64,000 nucleotides of DNA from Marinimicrobium agarilyticum DSM 16975 (GCF_000423345.1 NZ_AUHU01000007.1:186001-250000), one strand, 5' to 3'. Shown: positions 8,734-19,452, numbered from the stretch's first letter. Notes: a model not told the origin generated them from the sequence alone. Program-made: numbers and translations.

Positions 8734-11127
8734 TTAGCGGGCCCGGGTGCTCCGCAGGTTGCCGATCACCGCTTCGAGAGCGCGATCAAACAACATGCCG
8801 TCATCCAGAATTCGCAGCCGGCCGGATTTCAGCGCGAGGGCAAGGCCCTCGCGGGTTTCCTCGGCCACCTTCATGCCGGAGCGGTTGACGAAAATGTACT
8901 TGCCTGTAGGTTTGATCATTGCTGCCAACCGACACCGGTACGTCTGCCCCTGACTATCCTGCATCTCGAACCAGCTGCCTTGGGTCAGATTGGCCACTAA
9001 TGCCAGATGGGGGTCCGATGGCGAGAGCGGCTCATCCTGCGGGGGTTGGGCCTGACTCAGGGCCGAAGCTTCAATCGCCGGCGCGCTGGTCTCGGGGCCA
9101 GTCTGGGGTTCAGGGCTGGATTTGCCGCCCGAGGCAGACTCGGTGGTGGGTTCGTCCACTACCTGGAAAACAGGCTCGGCTTCAGACGCAACCGTTTTCT
9201 CGGGGCTTGGTTCTTCTACTGTACGAGACGACGGAGTCGGCGGGCGCTCGGCCTCCCGGCGAACGGGCGCTTCTGGAGCCTGTTTTGTTTCAGAGGGAGC
9301 CGGCTTGGCGGCCACCCGTAGGCGGGCCAGGTGCAGTTTTTCCAGCTGTTTGAACAGCTGGGTCATGTCGTAAGGGTTGTAGGCAATGGACTCCAGCCCC
9401 GAACGCAAACGCGGCAGCAGTTCGGGCACCAGTTTGAGCAACTTTTGACGATTGTCGCGATCCATCGGCGCGGTGGCACTCCACACCAGGCGTTTGGCGG
9501 TTTCCAATGCATCCGCCCAGTCATCGCTTTCAGTGCCCTGCTTCAGGCAGATGATAAACAACACCTTCGCCCAGGCATCCTGCAACAGTTGCTGCGCCGC
9601 TGGTTCCAGCGCTTTGCCGCGTGTGAGCTGCATCAGCGCCGCGTCCACCTCGGCGCGTGCACGCTCGGCCCGGGCTTTGCCATCTTCGGCATCCAGCGTA
9701 CGCTGCTCCAGAATTTTGGCGCGCCGGCGCTCTTTCTCCTGGTAGGTGCGGAACTCGAGCAGCATCTGGTCAAAAATCCCCACATCGCTCTCAAATTCTG
9801 AGAGAAGGGTCTGAACGATCTGCTCCATTTTCTGGTAGAGGGTGTCCTTTCGGCGCCCCTCTTCACCCGTGTCCTGCCAGCCCAAGGCCGCCATTGCCAA
9901 TTCATTCAACAACCGACGTGCGGGGTGTCCACCCTTGCTGAAAAACGTCTTGTCGGCAATTGCCACTTTGACCAGAGGGATCTGCAGACGGCCGAGCATC
10001 GCCTTCATGGGCGAGGCCAGGTTGCGGTCATCAAGGATAAACTCAAACATCATGCTGACCAGATTGATGACGTCTTCGTCCACCTGGTTCAGGCTCTGGC
10101 GCCGATTGTCCTCCACCAGGCCGCGCAGCAACTGTTGCACATTCACTGGATTACTACCCGGTTGCGTCGCGCCCCAGTCCCGCTGTTGGGCTTGTGACAG
10201 CAACTGAACAAGGTCCTGGGTATTCAGCTCTTCGCCGCTGCTACCGCCCGTACTCGCCGAGCTCCCCTCGCCTTCAGCATGGCCTTCCTGGCGACTGGAA
10301 AGCAGATCTCGCAAGGTATGCAGTACCTGGTTGGCTTCCTCGTCGCGGCTCGCGCGCTCCTGGCTCGCCCGCTGCGCCGAGGCCGAGCGACGCGCCTTGC
10401 CGACCGGAGCGCCGGCCTTTAACGAAGGCAGAATATTGGCGTCAATCAACTGCTGGTTCAGGGCCTGATAGAGCTTGCCCAGCTCGGAAACGACCCACTT
10501 GTCGAACAGCTTGAACAGTACCAGCTTGGCTTTGACATCAATCTTGAGTGCATCGGCGGACTCGGTGAAGCTCGTACAGATGGCGTCCGCCCCGACCGGG
10601 TTGTTCTTCTGATAAACCTTGACCGGTACCAGCTGGTCCATGCGCAAAGTCAGGTGTTGAAGGGGTTCGGCAAATTGCTCATTGGCCTTGTTGACCATGC
10701 CCTCGGTCGCTACCAGCTGTTCGAGTTCATCGTTCTGAACCAACGTCAGTTCGTCCAACGAAACCTCGTCATCCGGCTCACGTCGCTTGGGGGCCGCATT
10801 GGGGTCCAGAAGGCCAGCAAACCCCTGATCCAACCGGTGGAAAAAACGTTGCTCGATGCCGCGGCGCTGAAGGCGCACTTCACGCATGGAGTCGAAGTAC
10901 AGGTTCTGCTCCTGATTGCTGGTGGCCTGGTCGGCCAACTCGAACAGAGAGTCATCCGCCCGATCGAACAGCTCGCGCAACAAGGATTGCAGTTGCTGGC
11001 GAGCTTTGTCGCGCACGCTGTGCATAGCCGCGGGCAGGCGCGCCAGCGATACACCCGCTGGGGCCTGCCGACGCTCGGGATTGAGCGGGACGACATTTTC
11101 ACGCTGAGGATGCACGGGATCGGTCAT
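8734..11127 (-). CDS. DUF1631 family protein
   Basis: This is a 797-residue cytoplasmic protein with no signal peptide or membrane segment. The N-terminal two thirds are mostly helical and charged. Residues about 610-700 form a Pro/Glu/Ser-rich linker. The C-terminal ~90 residues (starting near VANLTQGSWFEM, then KYIFVNRSGMKVAEE and the RILDDGMLFDRALEAVIG tail) form a beta-rich module typical of DUF1631 proteins and resembling a PilZ-like fold. Relatives are sometimes mislabelled thymidine phosphorylase; nothing here supports an enzyme. The role is unknown. It is transcribed away from the retropepsin-nadC pair. Confidence 0.8.
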   Translation of the reverse strand: MTDPVHPQRENVVPLNPERRQAPAGVSLARLPAAMHSVRDKARQQLQSLLRELFDRADDSLFELADQATSNQEQNLYFDSMREVRLQRRGIEQRFFHRLDQGFAGLLDPNAAPKRREPDDEVSLDELTLVQNDELEQLVATEGMVNKANEQFAEPLQHLTLRMDQLVPVKVYQKNNPVGADAICTSFTESADALKIDVKAKLVLFKLFDKWVVSELGKLYQALNQQLIDANILPSLKAGAPVGKARRSASAQRASQERASRDEEANQVLHTLRDLLSSRQEGHAEGEGSSASTGGSSGEELNTQDLVQLLSQAQQRDWGATQPGSNPVNVQQLLRGLVEDNRRQSLNQVDEDVINLVSMMFEFILDDRNLASPMKAMLGRLQIPLVKVAIADKTFFSKGGHPARRLLNELAMAALGWQDTGEEGRRKDTLYQKMEQIVQTLLSEFESDVGIFDQMLLEFRTYQEKERRRAKILEQRTLDAEDGKARAERARAEVDAALMQLTRGKALEPAAQQLLQDAWAKVLFIICLKQGTESDDWADALETAKRLVWSATAPMDRDNRQKLLKLVPELLPRLRSGLESIAYNPYDMTQLFKQLEKLHLARLRVAAKPAPSETKQAPEAPVRREAERPPTPSSRTVEEPSPEKTVASEAEPVFQVVDEPTTESASGGKSSPEPQTGPETSAPAIEASALSQAQPPQDEPLSPSDPHLALVANLTQGSWFEMQDSQGQTYRCRLAAMIKPTGKYIFVNRSGMKVAEETREGLALALKSGRLRILDDGMLFDRALEAVIGNLRSTRAR

Positions 11128-11335
11128 GTCGATTTACCTGACGGAGAAGACGACTGTCGAGACTATTTACAGTTACTGCATTTAGTATACCCGGGATCAC
11201 GACACATCCCAGTGACAAATGGTAATATCGAGACCCCTATCACATATTCGGCTAACTGCCTCTTTTTCTTAGAAAAGATTGATTGGTCGTTCCCTGAAAC
11301 CGGGGGTTGTTGCTATAAAAACCGGTGACCTTTTT

Positions 11336-12723
<1,388 letters not shown>

Positions 12724-12750
12724 AGCCCAATCGAAGGGGCGTTCCAGAAC

Positions 12751-13608
12751 CTAGGCGCGGCCCCCTGGTTCCGGATCATTCAATCGTTCAGGCAGTTTTT
12801 GAAGCGCATAAACATCAAACCGACTGCTCTTGCCCTCCACCCGGTGACTGGGGGAGCGTCCGGCCAGGTCCGGAGCCTTGCGCGGGCGCTTCACTACCAC
12901 GCGATAGCGAGCCGCCGCCAGCGCTGGCGCCAGCAGATCGTCGGCGTCCGCATCCGCACCAATCAGGCGATGGAAGGCCTGCATCTCTTTTTTCACATCA
13001 GCGGATTTTTGCCGCTCTGGGAACATGGGGTCCAGATACACCACATCGGGCCGATGATCGGATACCTCAACGCTCAACGCCGTCTGCCCTTCCCCAAATT
13101 CCAGCGTCAGACGCTCGAGGATGCTCACCAGCTCGGCATCCCCGTTGAGACGAGCCCCGGCCCTGGCCCGTGCGAGCCCATCTTCCAGTAAACGGTAGAC
13201 CAGAGCCGAGCGCTCGCGCATCCGAACGGAGCAACCCAGCGTTGCGAGCACAAAGGCGTCCCGTCCCAGACCGGCGGTGACATCCAGCACTGATGGATAG
13301 ACGTGGGCTTTCAATCCCACCGCCTTGCCGATCATCTGGCCCTTGCCACCGCCAAAACGCCTCCGATGATCAACCGCACCACGTAGAAAGTCCACGAACA
13401 CCGGGCCGGGGACCTTTCGGCCTGTGTGGTAAAGCGCCAGATGCGACGTGTCGTACACCAACGCAAACGCGGGCGAATCGAGCGCATCGGGTTTGGCATT
13501 AATCAAAAGCGGCACACCGAGTTCACGGGCGGCCCGGGCCGCGCCAGGCTGGCACTCAGACGCCAGGCTGATCACCACCAGAGGCGGTTCCTCGGACGAT
13601 TCGATCAT
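12751..13608 (-). CDS. rsmJ: 16S rRNA (guanine(1516)-N(2))-methyltransferase RsmJ
   Basis: RsmJ methylates G1516 of 16S rRNA using S-adenosylmethionine. The family landmarks are visible: VFVDFLRGAVDHRRRFGGGKG, the SAM-binding DVTAGLGRDAFVLATLGCSV, the catalytic-region VVYLDPMFPERQKSADVKKEMQ, and RYRVVVKRPRKAP near the C-terminus. The ATG at 13608 gives 285 residues, slightly longer than the E. coli protein (about 250); a TTG five codons upstream is an alternative. The gene converges with nadC, leaving only 27 bases between the stops. Confidence 0.93.
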   Translation of the reverse strand: MIESSEEPPLVVISLASECQPGAARAARELGVPLLINAKPDALDSPAFALVYDTSHLALYHTGRKVPGPVFVDFLRGAVDHRRRFGGGKGQMIGKAVGLKAHVYPSVLDVTAGLGRDAFVLATLGCSVRMRERSALVYRLLEDGLARARAGARLNGDAELVSILERLTLEFGEGQTALSVEVSDHRPDVVYLDPMFPERQKSADVKKEMQAFHRLIGADADADDLLAPALAAARYRVVVKRPRKAPDLAGRSPSHRVEGKSSRFDVYALQKLPERLNDPEPGGRA

Positions 13609-13692
13609 GGGGGTACTCGACAAACAGGATTAAGGCGGGACGGTGGAGAAAGGTGCCGCACGCTTCCTTGCGCACTCGTTAAACGCTCCGAT

Positions 13693-14343
13693 TTACTGCA
13701 TCGGCAGCAGTTCGAGCTCGACGCGACGGTTGGCTTGACGGCCCTGCTCGGTGCTGTTGCTGGCAACCGGGTAACGAGAACCATAACCGTAGGCCTGAAC
13801 ACGACCGGCGGCCACGTCGCGGCGAATCAGGTACTGGCGAACACTTTCCGCCCGCTGCTCGCTGAGGCGCTGATTCAGCTCGTCACTGCCGGTGGAATCA
13901 GTGTGACCACTGACTTTGATCGCGGTTTTGTCGAACTCCGCCAGCACTTTGGAGACTGAATCGAGCACACTGTAGAACTCGGGGCGAATCTCATAGCGGC
14001 CGGTGGCAAAGGTAATATTACCGGGCATCACGAGATACAGCCGATCGCCTTCGCGCCGAACCTGCACCCCGGAGCCCTGGAGCTCCTGACGAAGCTTGGC
14101 TTCCTGACGGTCCATGTAGTTACCCACGCCGCCACCGATCGCAGCGCCCGCGGCCGCACCGGTCAGAGCACCCTTCTTCCGGTCGCTGTCGCTGGAGGAG
14201 GCCGCACCGATGATGGCGCCTGCCACGGCACCAATACCGGCGCCTTTGGCGGTATTGCTGGTTTGTTTCTCCCCGGTGTAGGGATCTGTGGTGGTACATG
14301 CTGCGAGAGTCAAAACCGCACACAATGCCAGTAATCGTTTCAT
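13693..14343 (-). CDS. OmpA-family lipoprotein with glycine-zipper domain (YiaD-like)
   Basis: This 216-residue protein begins with a lipoprotein signal, MKRLLALCAVLTLAAC, with the acylated Cys at residue 16. A glycine-zipper region follows (AKGAGIGAVAGAIIGAASS and GALTGAAAGAAIGGGVG, about residues 30-75). The C-terminal OmpA domain contains the peptidoglycan-binding residues in IKVSGHTDSTGSDELNQRLS and the Arg of NRRVELELLP. It is expected to tie the outer membrane to the cell wall, as YiaD-type proteins do. The ATG at 14343 has AGAGG seven bases upstream; the immediately preceding ATG at 14346 is the alternative. It is divergent from the LRR lipoprotein gene. Confidence 0.9.
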   Translation of the reverse strand: MKRLLALCAVLTLAACTTTDPYTGEKQTSNTAKGAGIGAVAGAIIGAASSSDSDRKKGALTGAAAGAAIGGGVGNYMDRQEAKLRQELQGSGVQVRREGDRLYLVMPGNITFATGRYEIRPEFYSVLDSVSKVLAEFDKTAIKVSGHTDSTGSDELNQRLSEQRAESVRQYLIRRDVAAGRVQAYGYGSRYPVASNSTEQGRQANRRVELELLPMQ

Positions 14344-14479
14344 CATTAATCCTCTAACAATAAATTCCAAAAGTTGAAAGCCGAGCCATCGTCTCGCTCG
14401 CCGGGAACCGCGCTGGCAATTCCCGGTTCCAACTGCCATCATTGGCGACAGTTATGGTTTCGACACTATAGGCAGGGCC

Positions 14480-15016
14480 ATGGTTCACAGCAAGAGTTTA
14501 GCTCACACTTCGCGCATTTTGACGACTTTGACGTCGCTCACCCTCTCGGCAGTGCTACTGAGTGCCTGCTCGGGTTACTCTGTGACCGTCAATGACAATC
14601 CTGTGTACAACCCTCCGGCGCTGTTCACCAATTTCCGCCTCGTTGACGGCGCGCTCCACGACTGCGTTCAGCAAACCATCGAGGACCAGCGGATCACCCA
14701 AGCCAGCCAACTGACGCAGATCAACTGCAGCAGCGCGGGTATCGAGACCCTTGAGGGCCTGTCGGCCTTCCCTGCCCTTCGGGCCATCAGCCTGAACGAC
14801 AATGGCATTACCGACCTGAGCCACCTTAAGCCGCTATCGCGCCTGGAAATCCTGCTGTTGGAAGACAACAACATTCGCTCGGCCGAACCGTTGCTGACGC
14901 TTCTGCGATTGAAGGAGCTGGATTTGAGCGGTAACCCAAACCTGGGCTGCGGCGACGCGCGGCAACTGAAGGATAATAGCGAAGGCGAGGTCGTGTTGCC
15001 CGAGCACTGTCGTTAG
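14480..15016 (+). CDS. Leucine-rich-repeat lipoprotein
   Basis: This 178-residue protein has an N-terminal signal with a lipobox (SAVLLSACSGY; Cys near residue 30). About four degenerate leucine-rich repeats follow, visible as LTQINCSSAGIETLEGL, FPALRAISLNDNGITDLSHL, LSRLEILLLEDNNIRSAEPL and RLKELDLSGNPNLGC. Such repeats usually make a curved binding surface, so a protein-protein role at the envelope is likely, but no specific function can be assigned. The starting ATG at 14480 gives a charged leader before the hydrophobic core. It is divergent from the OmpA-type lipoprotein and convergent with the PilZ gene. Confidence 0.8.
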   Translation: MVHSKSLAHTSRILTTLTSLTLSAVLLSACSGYSVTVNDNPVYNPPALFTNFRLVDGALHDCVQQTIEDQRITQASQLTQINCSSAGIETLEGLSAFPALRAISLNDNGITDLSHLKPLSRLEILLLEDNNIRSAEPLLTLLRLKELDLSGNPNLGCGDARQLKDNSEGEVVLPEHCR

Positions 15017-15068
15017 GACGTTCTGAACGCCACCATCGCTAAACGCCAATCCGCTCTCAGAAAACCGG

Positions 15069-15332
15069 TCAGTCGAACATGAGCCCCAGGGTATTGCGCA
15101 ATTGATGCATCACGCGCATGCGCACCGGTTCGTCATTGATGGGGCCCACCATTTTTTTGAACCGGACCATGACAATGGTACCGATAGGAGGACGAGGCTG
15201 GTTTTCAACCAGCACTCGGGCGCCGCCGTCGGAGATATCTTGCGTGAAACCGACGATGGTTCCGAAACTCGGGTGCGTCATTTCCACTCTTATACTCGTG
15301 GAAGTGCGCTCGTGTTGGCGACGATCAATCAC
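15069..15332 (-). CDS. PilZ domain protein
   Basis: This 87-residue protein consists of a single PilZ domain. The c-di-GMP-binding motifs are present: an arginine pair in DRRQHERTS at the N-terminus (RxxxR) and DISDGGARV about 25 residues later (D/NxSxxG). Beta strands continue to the end (TLGLMFD). It is therefore predicted to bind cyclic di-GMP and transmit the signal to an unknown partner, but the partner is not revealed by context. The gene converges with the LRR lipoprotein gene and lies downstream of bamC, separated from it by a terminator. Confidence 0.92.
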   Translation of the reverse strand: MIDRRQHERTSTSIRVEMTHPSFGTIVGFTQDISDGGARVLVENQPRPPIGTIVMVRFKKMVGPINDEPVRMRVMHQLRNTLGLMFD

Positions 15333-15457
15333 AATGAGCTCCTTTTCCTGTTATTCCGGCCCGGGCAACTCTCACGCCGGCCCTTCATTATATGCAACGT
15401 ACGATACCCGCGGCGTCCTAGCCTTGGGACTGCTCTCTCTGTAAGCATAAGCAAGCC

Positions 15458-15493
15458 AAAACGAAAACGCCAGCGAAACCCGGCCGCTGGCGC
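15458..15493 (-). terminator. Terminator of dapA-bamC
   Basis: Minus-strand stem GCGCCAGCG/CGCTGGCG with a nine-base loop, followed by TTTTCGTTTT. It begins about 24 bases past the bamC stop. Confidence 0.8.
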
Positions 15494-15516
15494 TTATGAG
15501 GACCTTCCCGCCTGAC

Positions 15517-16683
15517 TCAGATCAAATTTTTACGCAATACCGACAACATGTCCCTCGCCTTGCGTGCGGAAACCCGTTCACCGTAGGCCGTTCTCAGGCG
15601 AGCCTTCAGCACGCCTCCCGCGCCTTCACTGAGTATGAGCAAGTACCCGGGTGCCTTGGGCAAACGCTTCTCGGCCGCGTCAGCCTGGTCCGGCGTGGTA
15701 ACCATGCCCTCGGGCAGCGCATCACGCAACTGCGCGAGACTGTAGCGCGTTTGTGGAGGTTGCGGGTTGGCTTCAGCGCCAAACAGGCGCGCAAGCCAGC
15801 CCGGTGATTTGTTCGGCGGCTCGCGGTATCCCAGATAAAAGAGACCGTCCTGCGGCGCACTGTCGTAAATGGTAAAGCCTTCCTGCTTCGCGGAGTGACT
15901 CAGCGTCGCCAGTGCCCGGGCACGACTCAACTCAAGCTCCAACACCGGCTCGCCGTCCACATTGACGATCCGCGCTTTGACGTCGCCGCCAATATTCTGG
16001 GCGATCAGAGAGGTGCCACCGGCGGCGCCCATGTCTTCAGCTGCCAGGGAGGCCGCCAACTCATCGACCAGAAAACCTTCGCGCTCTTCACTGGCGGACT
16101 CTTCCGGCCAACTGGTCAATTGGGCCTGGGTGGCACTATCACGGTTCAGACTCATGTGCAGAATGTGGATTTCACTGGTATCGGGCTGCACCCCCCGATC
16201 AATCCGAATTCGATAACGGTCGATACGGCTCGGGTCGTCTTTAAAAGAGACCCAGCTGGTTTCCATCAGCCCCAGATCGGTGCTGGTGGAGGCCACTTCC
16301 AGGTTGTTGTCGGCGAGAAAGGCGCGAATCCGAGGCCAGAGCTCGGCCGGGTCCACATTCACCAGAATCCATTGGTCGTCTTCCAGGCGCTGTATCTTGA
16401 CCTGCTCCTGCAGGGCATTGACCGAGAGCGGCTCGGGGCGAGGCGCCTCGAAATCTTGGGTGTCCTGAGCGTAAGCCAAATCCTCGCGGGTCAGTGCCGG
16501 CACATCGTAAAGCTGCCCCAAGGCCTCGCGATTCAACGCCTCTGGGACCTTCAACGGTTCCAGGCTGTCAGCCTTGAGATAATCATCTTCCCGGTTGCGA
16601 AAATAACCATCTTCCCCAAACAACACACCACAGCCGGAGAGCGTGAAACTGAACCCGACCAATAACCAATACACAATGCGCAT
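15517..16683 (-). CDS. bamC: Outer membrane protein assembly factor BamC
   Basis: BamC (NlpB) is a lipoprotein subunit of the BAM complex that inserts beta-barrel proteins into the outer membrane. The 388-residue protein has a lipoprotein signal (MRIVYWLLVGFSFTLSGC) and a BamC-type unstructured N-terminus (DDYLKADSLEPLKVPEAL) that in E. coli contacts BamD. Two helix-grip domains follow, the first with VNVDPAELWPRIRAFLADN and the second beginning near PVLELELSRARALATL. It sits 74 bases downstream of dapA, the same arrangement as in enterobacteria. Confidence 0.9.
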   Translation of the reverse strand: MRIVYWLLVGFSFTLSGCGVLFGEDGYFRNREDDYLKADSLEPLKVPEALNREALGQLYDVPALTREDLAYAQDTQDFEAPRPEPLSVNALQEQVKIQRLEDDQWILVNVDPAELWPRIRAFLADNNLEVASTSTDLGLMETSWVSFKDDPSRIDRYRIRIDRGVQPDTSEIHILHMSLNRDSATQAQLTSWPEESASEEREGFLVDELAASLAAEDMGAAGGTSLIAQNIGGDVKARIVNVDGEPVLELELSRARALATLSHSAKQEGFTIYDSAPQDGLFYLGYREPPNKSPGWLARLFGAEANPQPPQTRYSLAQLRDALPEGMVTTPDQADAAEKRLPKAPGYLLILSEGAGGVLKARLRTAYGERVSARKARDMLSVLRKNLI

Positions 16684-16757
16684 AAAATTCGAAACTCTCC
16701 AGTGAGTTGTGCGTACACCTGTTATTTGCTTTTCACGCTTTGAACCACGCGCCGCTG

Positions 16758-17633
16758 TCAGACCAGGTTAGCGTCGCTCAACGCCTCAATCACTTGTTCG
16801 TGAAAACGCTCGGACAAGGGCGTCATGGGCAACCGAATGCCGGATTGCAACCGCCCCATTTGCATCAGCGCCCACTTGACCGGGATGGGGTTGGCTTCCA
16901 CGAACATGGCGTTGTGCAAAGGCATCAAGCGTTCGTTAAGCGCCCGCGCCTGTTCGGTCTGGCCGTCGATTGCCAGGGCACAAAGCTGGGCGATTGCCTT
17001 GGGTACGACATTCGCGGTCACGGAAATATCCCCTTTGCCCCCCAAAAGCATCAATTCCACTGCCGTGGCATCGTCCCCGGAGATGATAATGAAGTCATCG
17101 GGAGACTGCTCCACCAGGGTTTTAGCACGAACCATATCCCCGGTCGCTTCCTTGATGCCCTTGATATTCGGGATATCCGCCAGTCTCAGGACAGTTTCCG
17201 GCAACATGTCCACGCCGGTGCGCCCCGGGACGTTATACAGGTATTGAGGGATTTTGACCCGCTCGGCGATGGTCTTGTGAAACAGATACAGACCTTCCTG
17301 AGTGGGCTTATTGTAATAAGGCGTCACCAGCAGGCAGGCATCCGCCCCCGCGCGCTCGGCGCCTTCCGTCAGCTCCAGCGCCTCCGTCAGGGAGTTGGCA
17401 CCAGTGCCGGCAATGACCGGTATACGCCCATTGACCTGATCTACCACCGCTTTGATGACGTCGAGATGCTCCTCAATGTCCAGGGTAGCCGACTCGCCGG
17501 TAGTACCCACCGCGACGATGGCATTGGTGCCCTGCTCCAGGTGCCAGTCCACGAGTTTTCGCAGGGCGGGCCAGTCCAGAGAGTTGTCGGGGGTCATGGG
17601 TGTGACCAGGGCGACCATGCTGCCTTGTATCAT
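16758..17633 (-). CDS. dapA: 4-hydroxy-tetrahydrodipicolinate synthase
   Basis: DapA condenses pyruvate and aspartate semialdehyde in the first committed step of lysine and diaminopimelate synthesis. The 291-residue protein starts MIQGSMVALVTPMTP, has GTTGESATL near residue 43, the catalytic Tyr in YLYNVPGRTGVD and the Schiff-base Lys in NIKGIKEATGD (about residue 161), all as expected. I selected the ATG at 17633 because it matches the family N-terminus; the open frame runs 22 codons upstream. It leads dapA-bamC. Confidence 0.97.
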   Translation of the reverse strand: MIQGSMVALVTPMTPDNSLDWPALRKLVDWHLEQGTNAIVAVGTTGESATLDIEEHLDVIKAVVDQVNGRIPVIAGTGANSLTEALELTEGAERAGADACLLVTPYYNKPTQEGLYLFHKTIAERVKIPQYLYNVPGRTGVDMLPETVLRLADIPNIKGIKEATGDMVRAKTLVEQSPDDFIIISGDDATAVELMLLGGKGDISVTANVVPKAIAQLCALAIDGQTEQARALNERLMPLHNAMFVEANPIPVKWALMQMGRLQSGIRLPMTPLSERFHEQVIEALSDANLV

Positions 17634-17805
17634 GAGCGGGGGCTCCAGTTGGCTGAATGTTGTGTGCTTGTGATTGCAACGCCTGCCGAGGGTTCGCACG
17701 GCGAGCCGGTAAAAGCTGGCATTGGCGGGAAACGCAAAGGCGCAATGGTACTGAGCGGCGCGGCAGCAGGCAAGCTTACCGCGCCATCAGCGCCTCGGGG
17801 CGGGG

Positions 17806-18867
17806 TTATTTTTTGAAATCCAGCATCCGTTGCAGGGGAATCATGGCCTTGCGAGCCAGCTCCGGGTCGACAAAAATCTCATTGTCGTCCCGCTCAAACA
17901 CGCTGGCCAGGTTCTCCAGAACATTCATGGCCATCCAGGGGCAGTTGGCGCAACTGCGACAGCTGGCGCCACTACCCGCCGTGGGGGCCACATGGAAGGT
18001 CTTGTCCGGGCAAAGCTGCTGCATTTTATAGAAGATGCCCTGGTCGGTCGCGACGATGAACTCCTGATTGGGGAGCTCCTGGGCGGCTTTGATCAGTTGG
18101 GAAGTAGACCCCACCACATCCGCCAAGGCCACGACCGGCTCAGGGGATTCGGGGTGAACCAACACCGCGGCATCTGGATAGAGTGCTTTGAGGTCTTCCA
18201 GGCCGCGGGCCTTGAACTCTTCGTGCACGATACAGGCACCGTCCCAGAGCAGCACGTCGGCCCCGGTCTCACGGCGAACGTAGTCGCCCAGGTGCTTATC
18301 CGGCGCCCACAGGATCTTCTCTCCTTTCTGGTCCAGGTAGTCGACCACGTCTTTGGCAATACTGGAGGTCACGACCCAGTCGGCCCGGGCCTTGACGGCA
18401 GCCGAGGTGTTGGCATAGACGACGACGGTGCGATCCGGGTGCTGATCGCAGAACTCGGCGAACTGATCGGGCGGGCAGCCCAGGTCCAGGGAGCAGGTGG
18501 CTTCCAGGGTGGGCATCAGCACGCGCTTTTCGGGAGTCAGGATTTTGGCGGTCTCTCCCATGAATTTCACGCCGGCGACGATCAGGGTATCGGCCGGGTG
18601 TTCTTTGCCAAAGCGGGCCATTTCGAGGGAGTCGGCGACACAGCCGCCAGTTTCCTCGGCGAGGGCCTGGATCATGGGGTCGGTATAGTAGTGCGCCACG
18701 AGGACGGCGTTGTGCTCGTGTAACAGTTTTTTAATACGCTCGCGGTATTCTGCTTCCTGCTCGGGCGTGTAACGAGGCGCGTCCCAGGCGCGATCGAGAT
18801 GTTCCCGAACCAGTTCTTCCGGGCTTTTCCGGGCGGTTTCGGCAACAATCACATTTTCCGCAGTCAT
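17806..18867 (-). CDS. nadA: Quinolinate synthase A
   Basis: NadA condenses iminoaspartate with dihydroxyacetone phosphate to form quinolinate, using a [4Fe-4S] cluster. The 353-residue length is typical. Visible landmarks are [20 protein letters not shown], the [10 protein letters not shown] segment, the first cluster Cys in [25 protein letters not shown], and the C-terminal Cys cluster in [18 protein letters not shown]. It is likely its own transcription unit. On the minus strand TTGGGG, 18 bases and TACTAT lie upstream at about 18906-18935 as a weak promoter candidate. Confidence 0.97.
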   Translation of the reverse strand: MTAENVIVAETARKSPEELVREHLDRAWDAPRYTPEQEAEYRERIKKLLHEHNAVLVAHYYTDPMIQALAEETGGCVADSLEMARFGKEHPADTLIVAGVKFMGETAKILTPEKRVLMPTLEATCSLDLGCPPDQFAEFCDQHPDRTVVVYANTSAAVKARADWVVTSSIAKDVVDYLDQKGEKILWAPDKHLGDYVRRETGADVLLWDGACIVHEEFKARGLEDLKALYPDAAVLVHPESPEPVVALADVVGSTSQLIKAAQELPNQEFIVATDQGIFYKMQQLCPDKTFHVAPTAGSGASCRSCANCPWMAMNVLENLASVFERDDNEIFVDPELARKAMIPLQRMLDFKK

Positions 18868-18966
18868 AGGATCACCTCACAATACACCTGCTTCTAGGCT
18901 GGCCGGCAATAGTATCACAGGGCCTGTTAGGGCCCCAATGCTCTATATATTGGACAGTTTCCAGCG

Positions 18967-19031
18967 CCTAACGCTCCTTTACAAGGTAGGGCGCGATAAG
19001 CGCATCCGCCGTTAGGAACACAATATGTTCC
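18967..19031. repeat. Degenerate REP-like sequence plus 17-bp dyad
   Basis: Bases 18985-19011 resemble a partly deleted copy of the perfect hairpin at 44917-44949 (shared core GATAAGCG and GCATCCGCCG). CCTAACG (18967-18973) and CGTTAGG (19010-19016) form an inverted repeat around it. Immediately after comes a perfect dyad GGAACA-5 nt-TGTTCC (19015-19031), which could be a protein-binding site but is unassigned. It lies just upstream of nadA. Confidence 0.4.
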
Positions 19032-19064
19032 ACATAGGGGTGTGCAATGTCGTCACGTCCGGTC

Positions 19065-19342
19065 CGGGGTGGGGTATACCGGTTATAGACCCGCCGTGAA
19101 CCCATCCATGGGGGCTTCTCATCGGCATCCATGCCTCAGAGAGTCTATAACCGGTATACCCCACCCCGCGCCTCAGTGCGAACATCAGCCTTCATTACGT
19201 TCTTCACCCTATGCCACCATGGATGCCAATGGCACTGAGGGCCGATGTCGGGTGCACTGTTCCCAGACCGTGGAGCGCGGGATTCGCGATTCGAGCCTAC
19301 AGGGACGTATTTACGGCGTGTGTGGGAACAGTGCACCCGACA
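19065..19342. repeat. Composite T-shaped hairpin repeat, copy A
   Basis: Two large hairpins lie in opposite orientation. Hairpin A1 has perfect 26-bp arms (19065-19090 and 19143-19168) around a 52-nt loop. Hairpin A2 has perfect 20-bp arms (19246-19265 and 19323-19342) around a 57-nt loop. Between them CCTCAGTGC (19171-19179) and GCACTGAGG (19232-19240) form a further inverted repeat. Loop A1 contains two mini-hairpins (19101-19112, 19124-19135); loop A2 contains related ones (19276-19288, 19298-19309). The same plan recurs at 42433-42718. No coding capacity is credible. It lies between tRNA-Lys and nadA. Confidence 0.9.
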
Positions 19343-19402
19343 GCGGACCGGAGGTAATCGTTACAACCCAAGCTCGAAGTGGAGTTCCCACATCAAAACA
19401 TT

Positions 19403-19452
19403 TTGGTGGGTGCGCTTTCCTCCGATGCGTCGGACCGATCGCACCCTACGGG
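19403..19452. repeat. Imperfect stem-loop downstream of tRNA-Lys
   Basis: GGTGGGTGCG at about 19405 and CGCACCCTAC at about 19440 can pair around a loop of roughly 25 bases that contains its own short dyad. The arms resemble a hairpin motif that is common near gene ends in many proteobacteria. It lies just past the 3' end of the tRNA genes and might act as a terminator, but the T-run after it is short. Confidence 0.4.

Noticed and set aside
11314..11319. Extended -10 (TGCTATAAA) ahead of the retropepsin gene
   Set aside because: The predicted transcript would start only about ten bases before the ATG, leaving no room for a ribosome binding site, and the -35 is poor.
19065..19342. Hairpin repeats as integron attC sites or CRISPR
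   Set aside because: The arms are perfect and long, no GTTRRRY-type core or integrase gene is seen, and there is no regular direct-repeat/spacer array.
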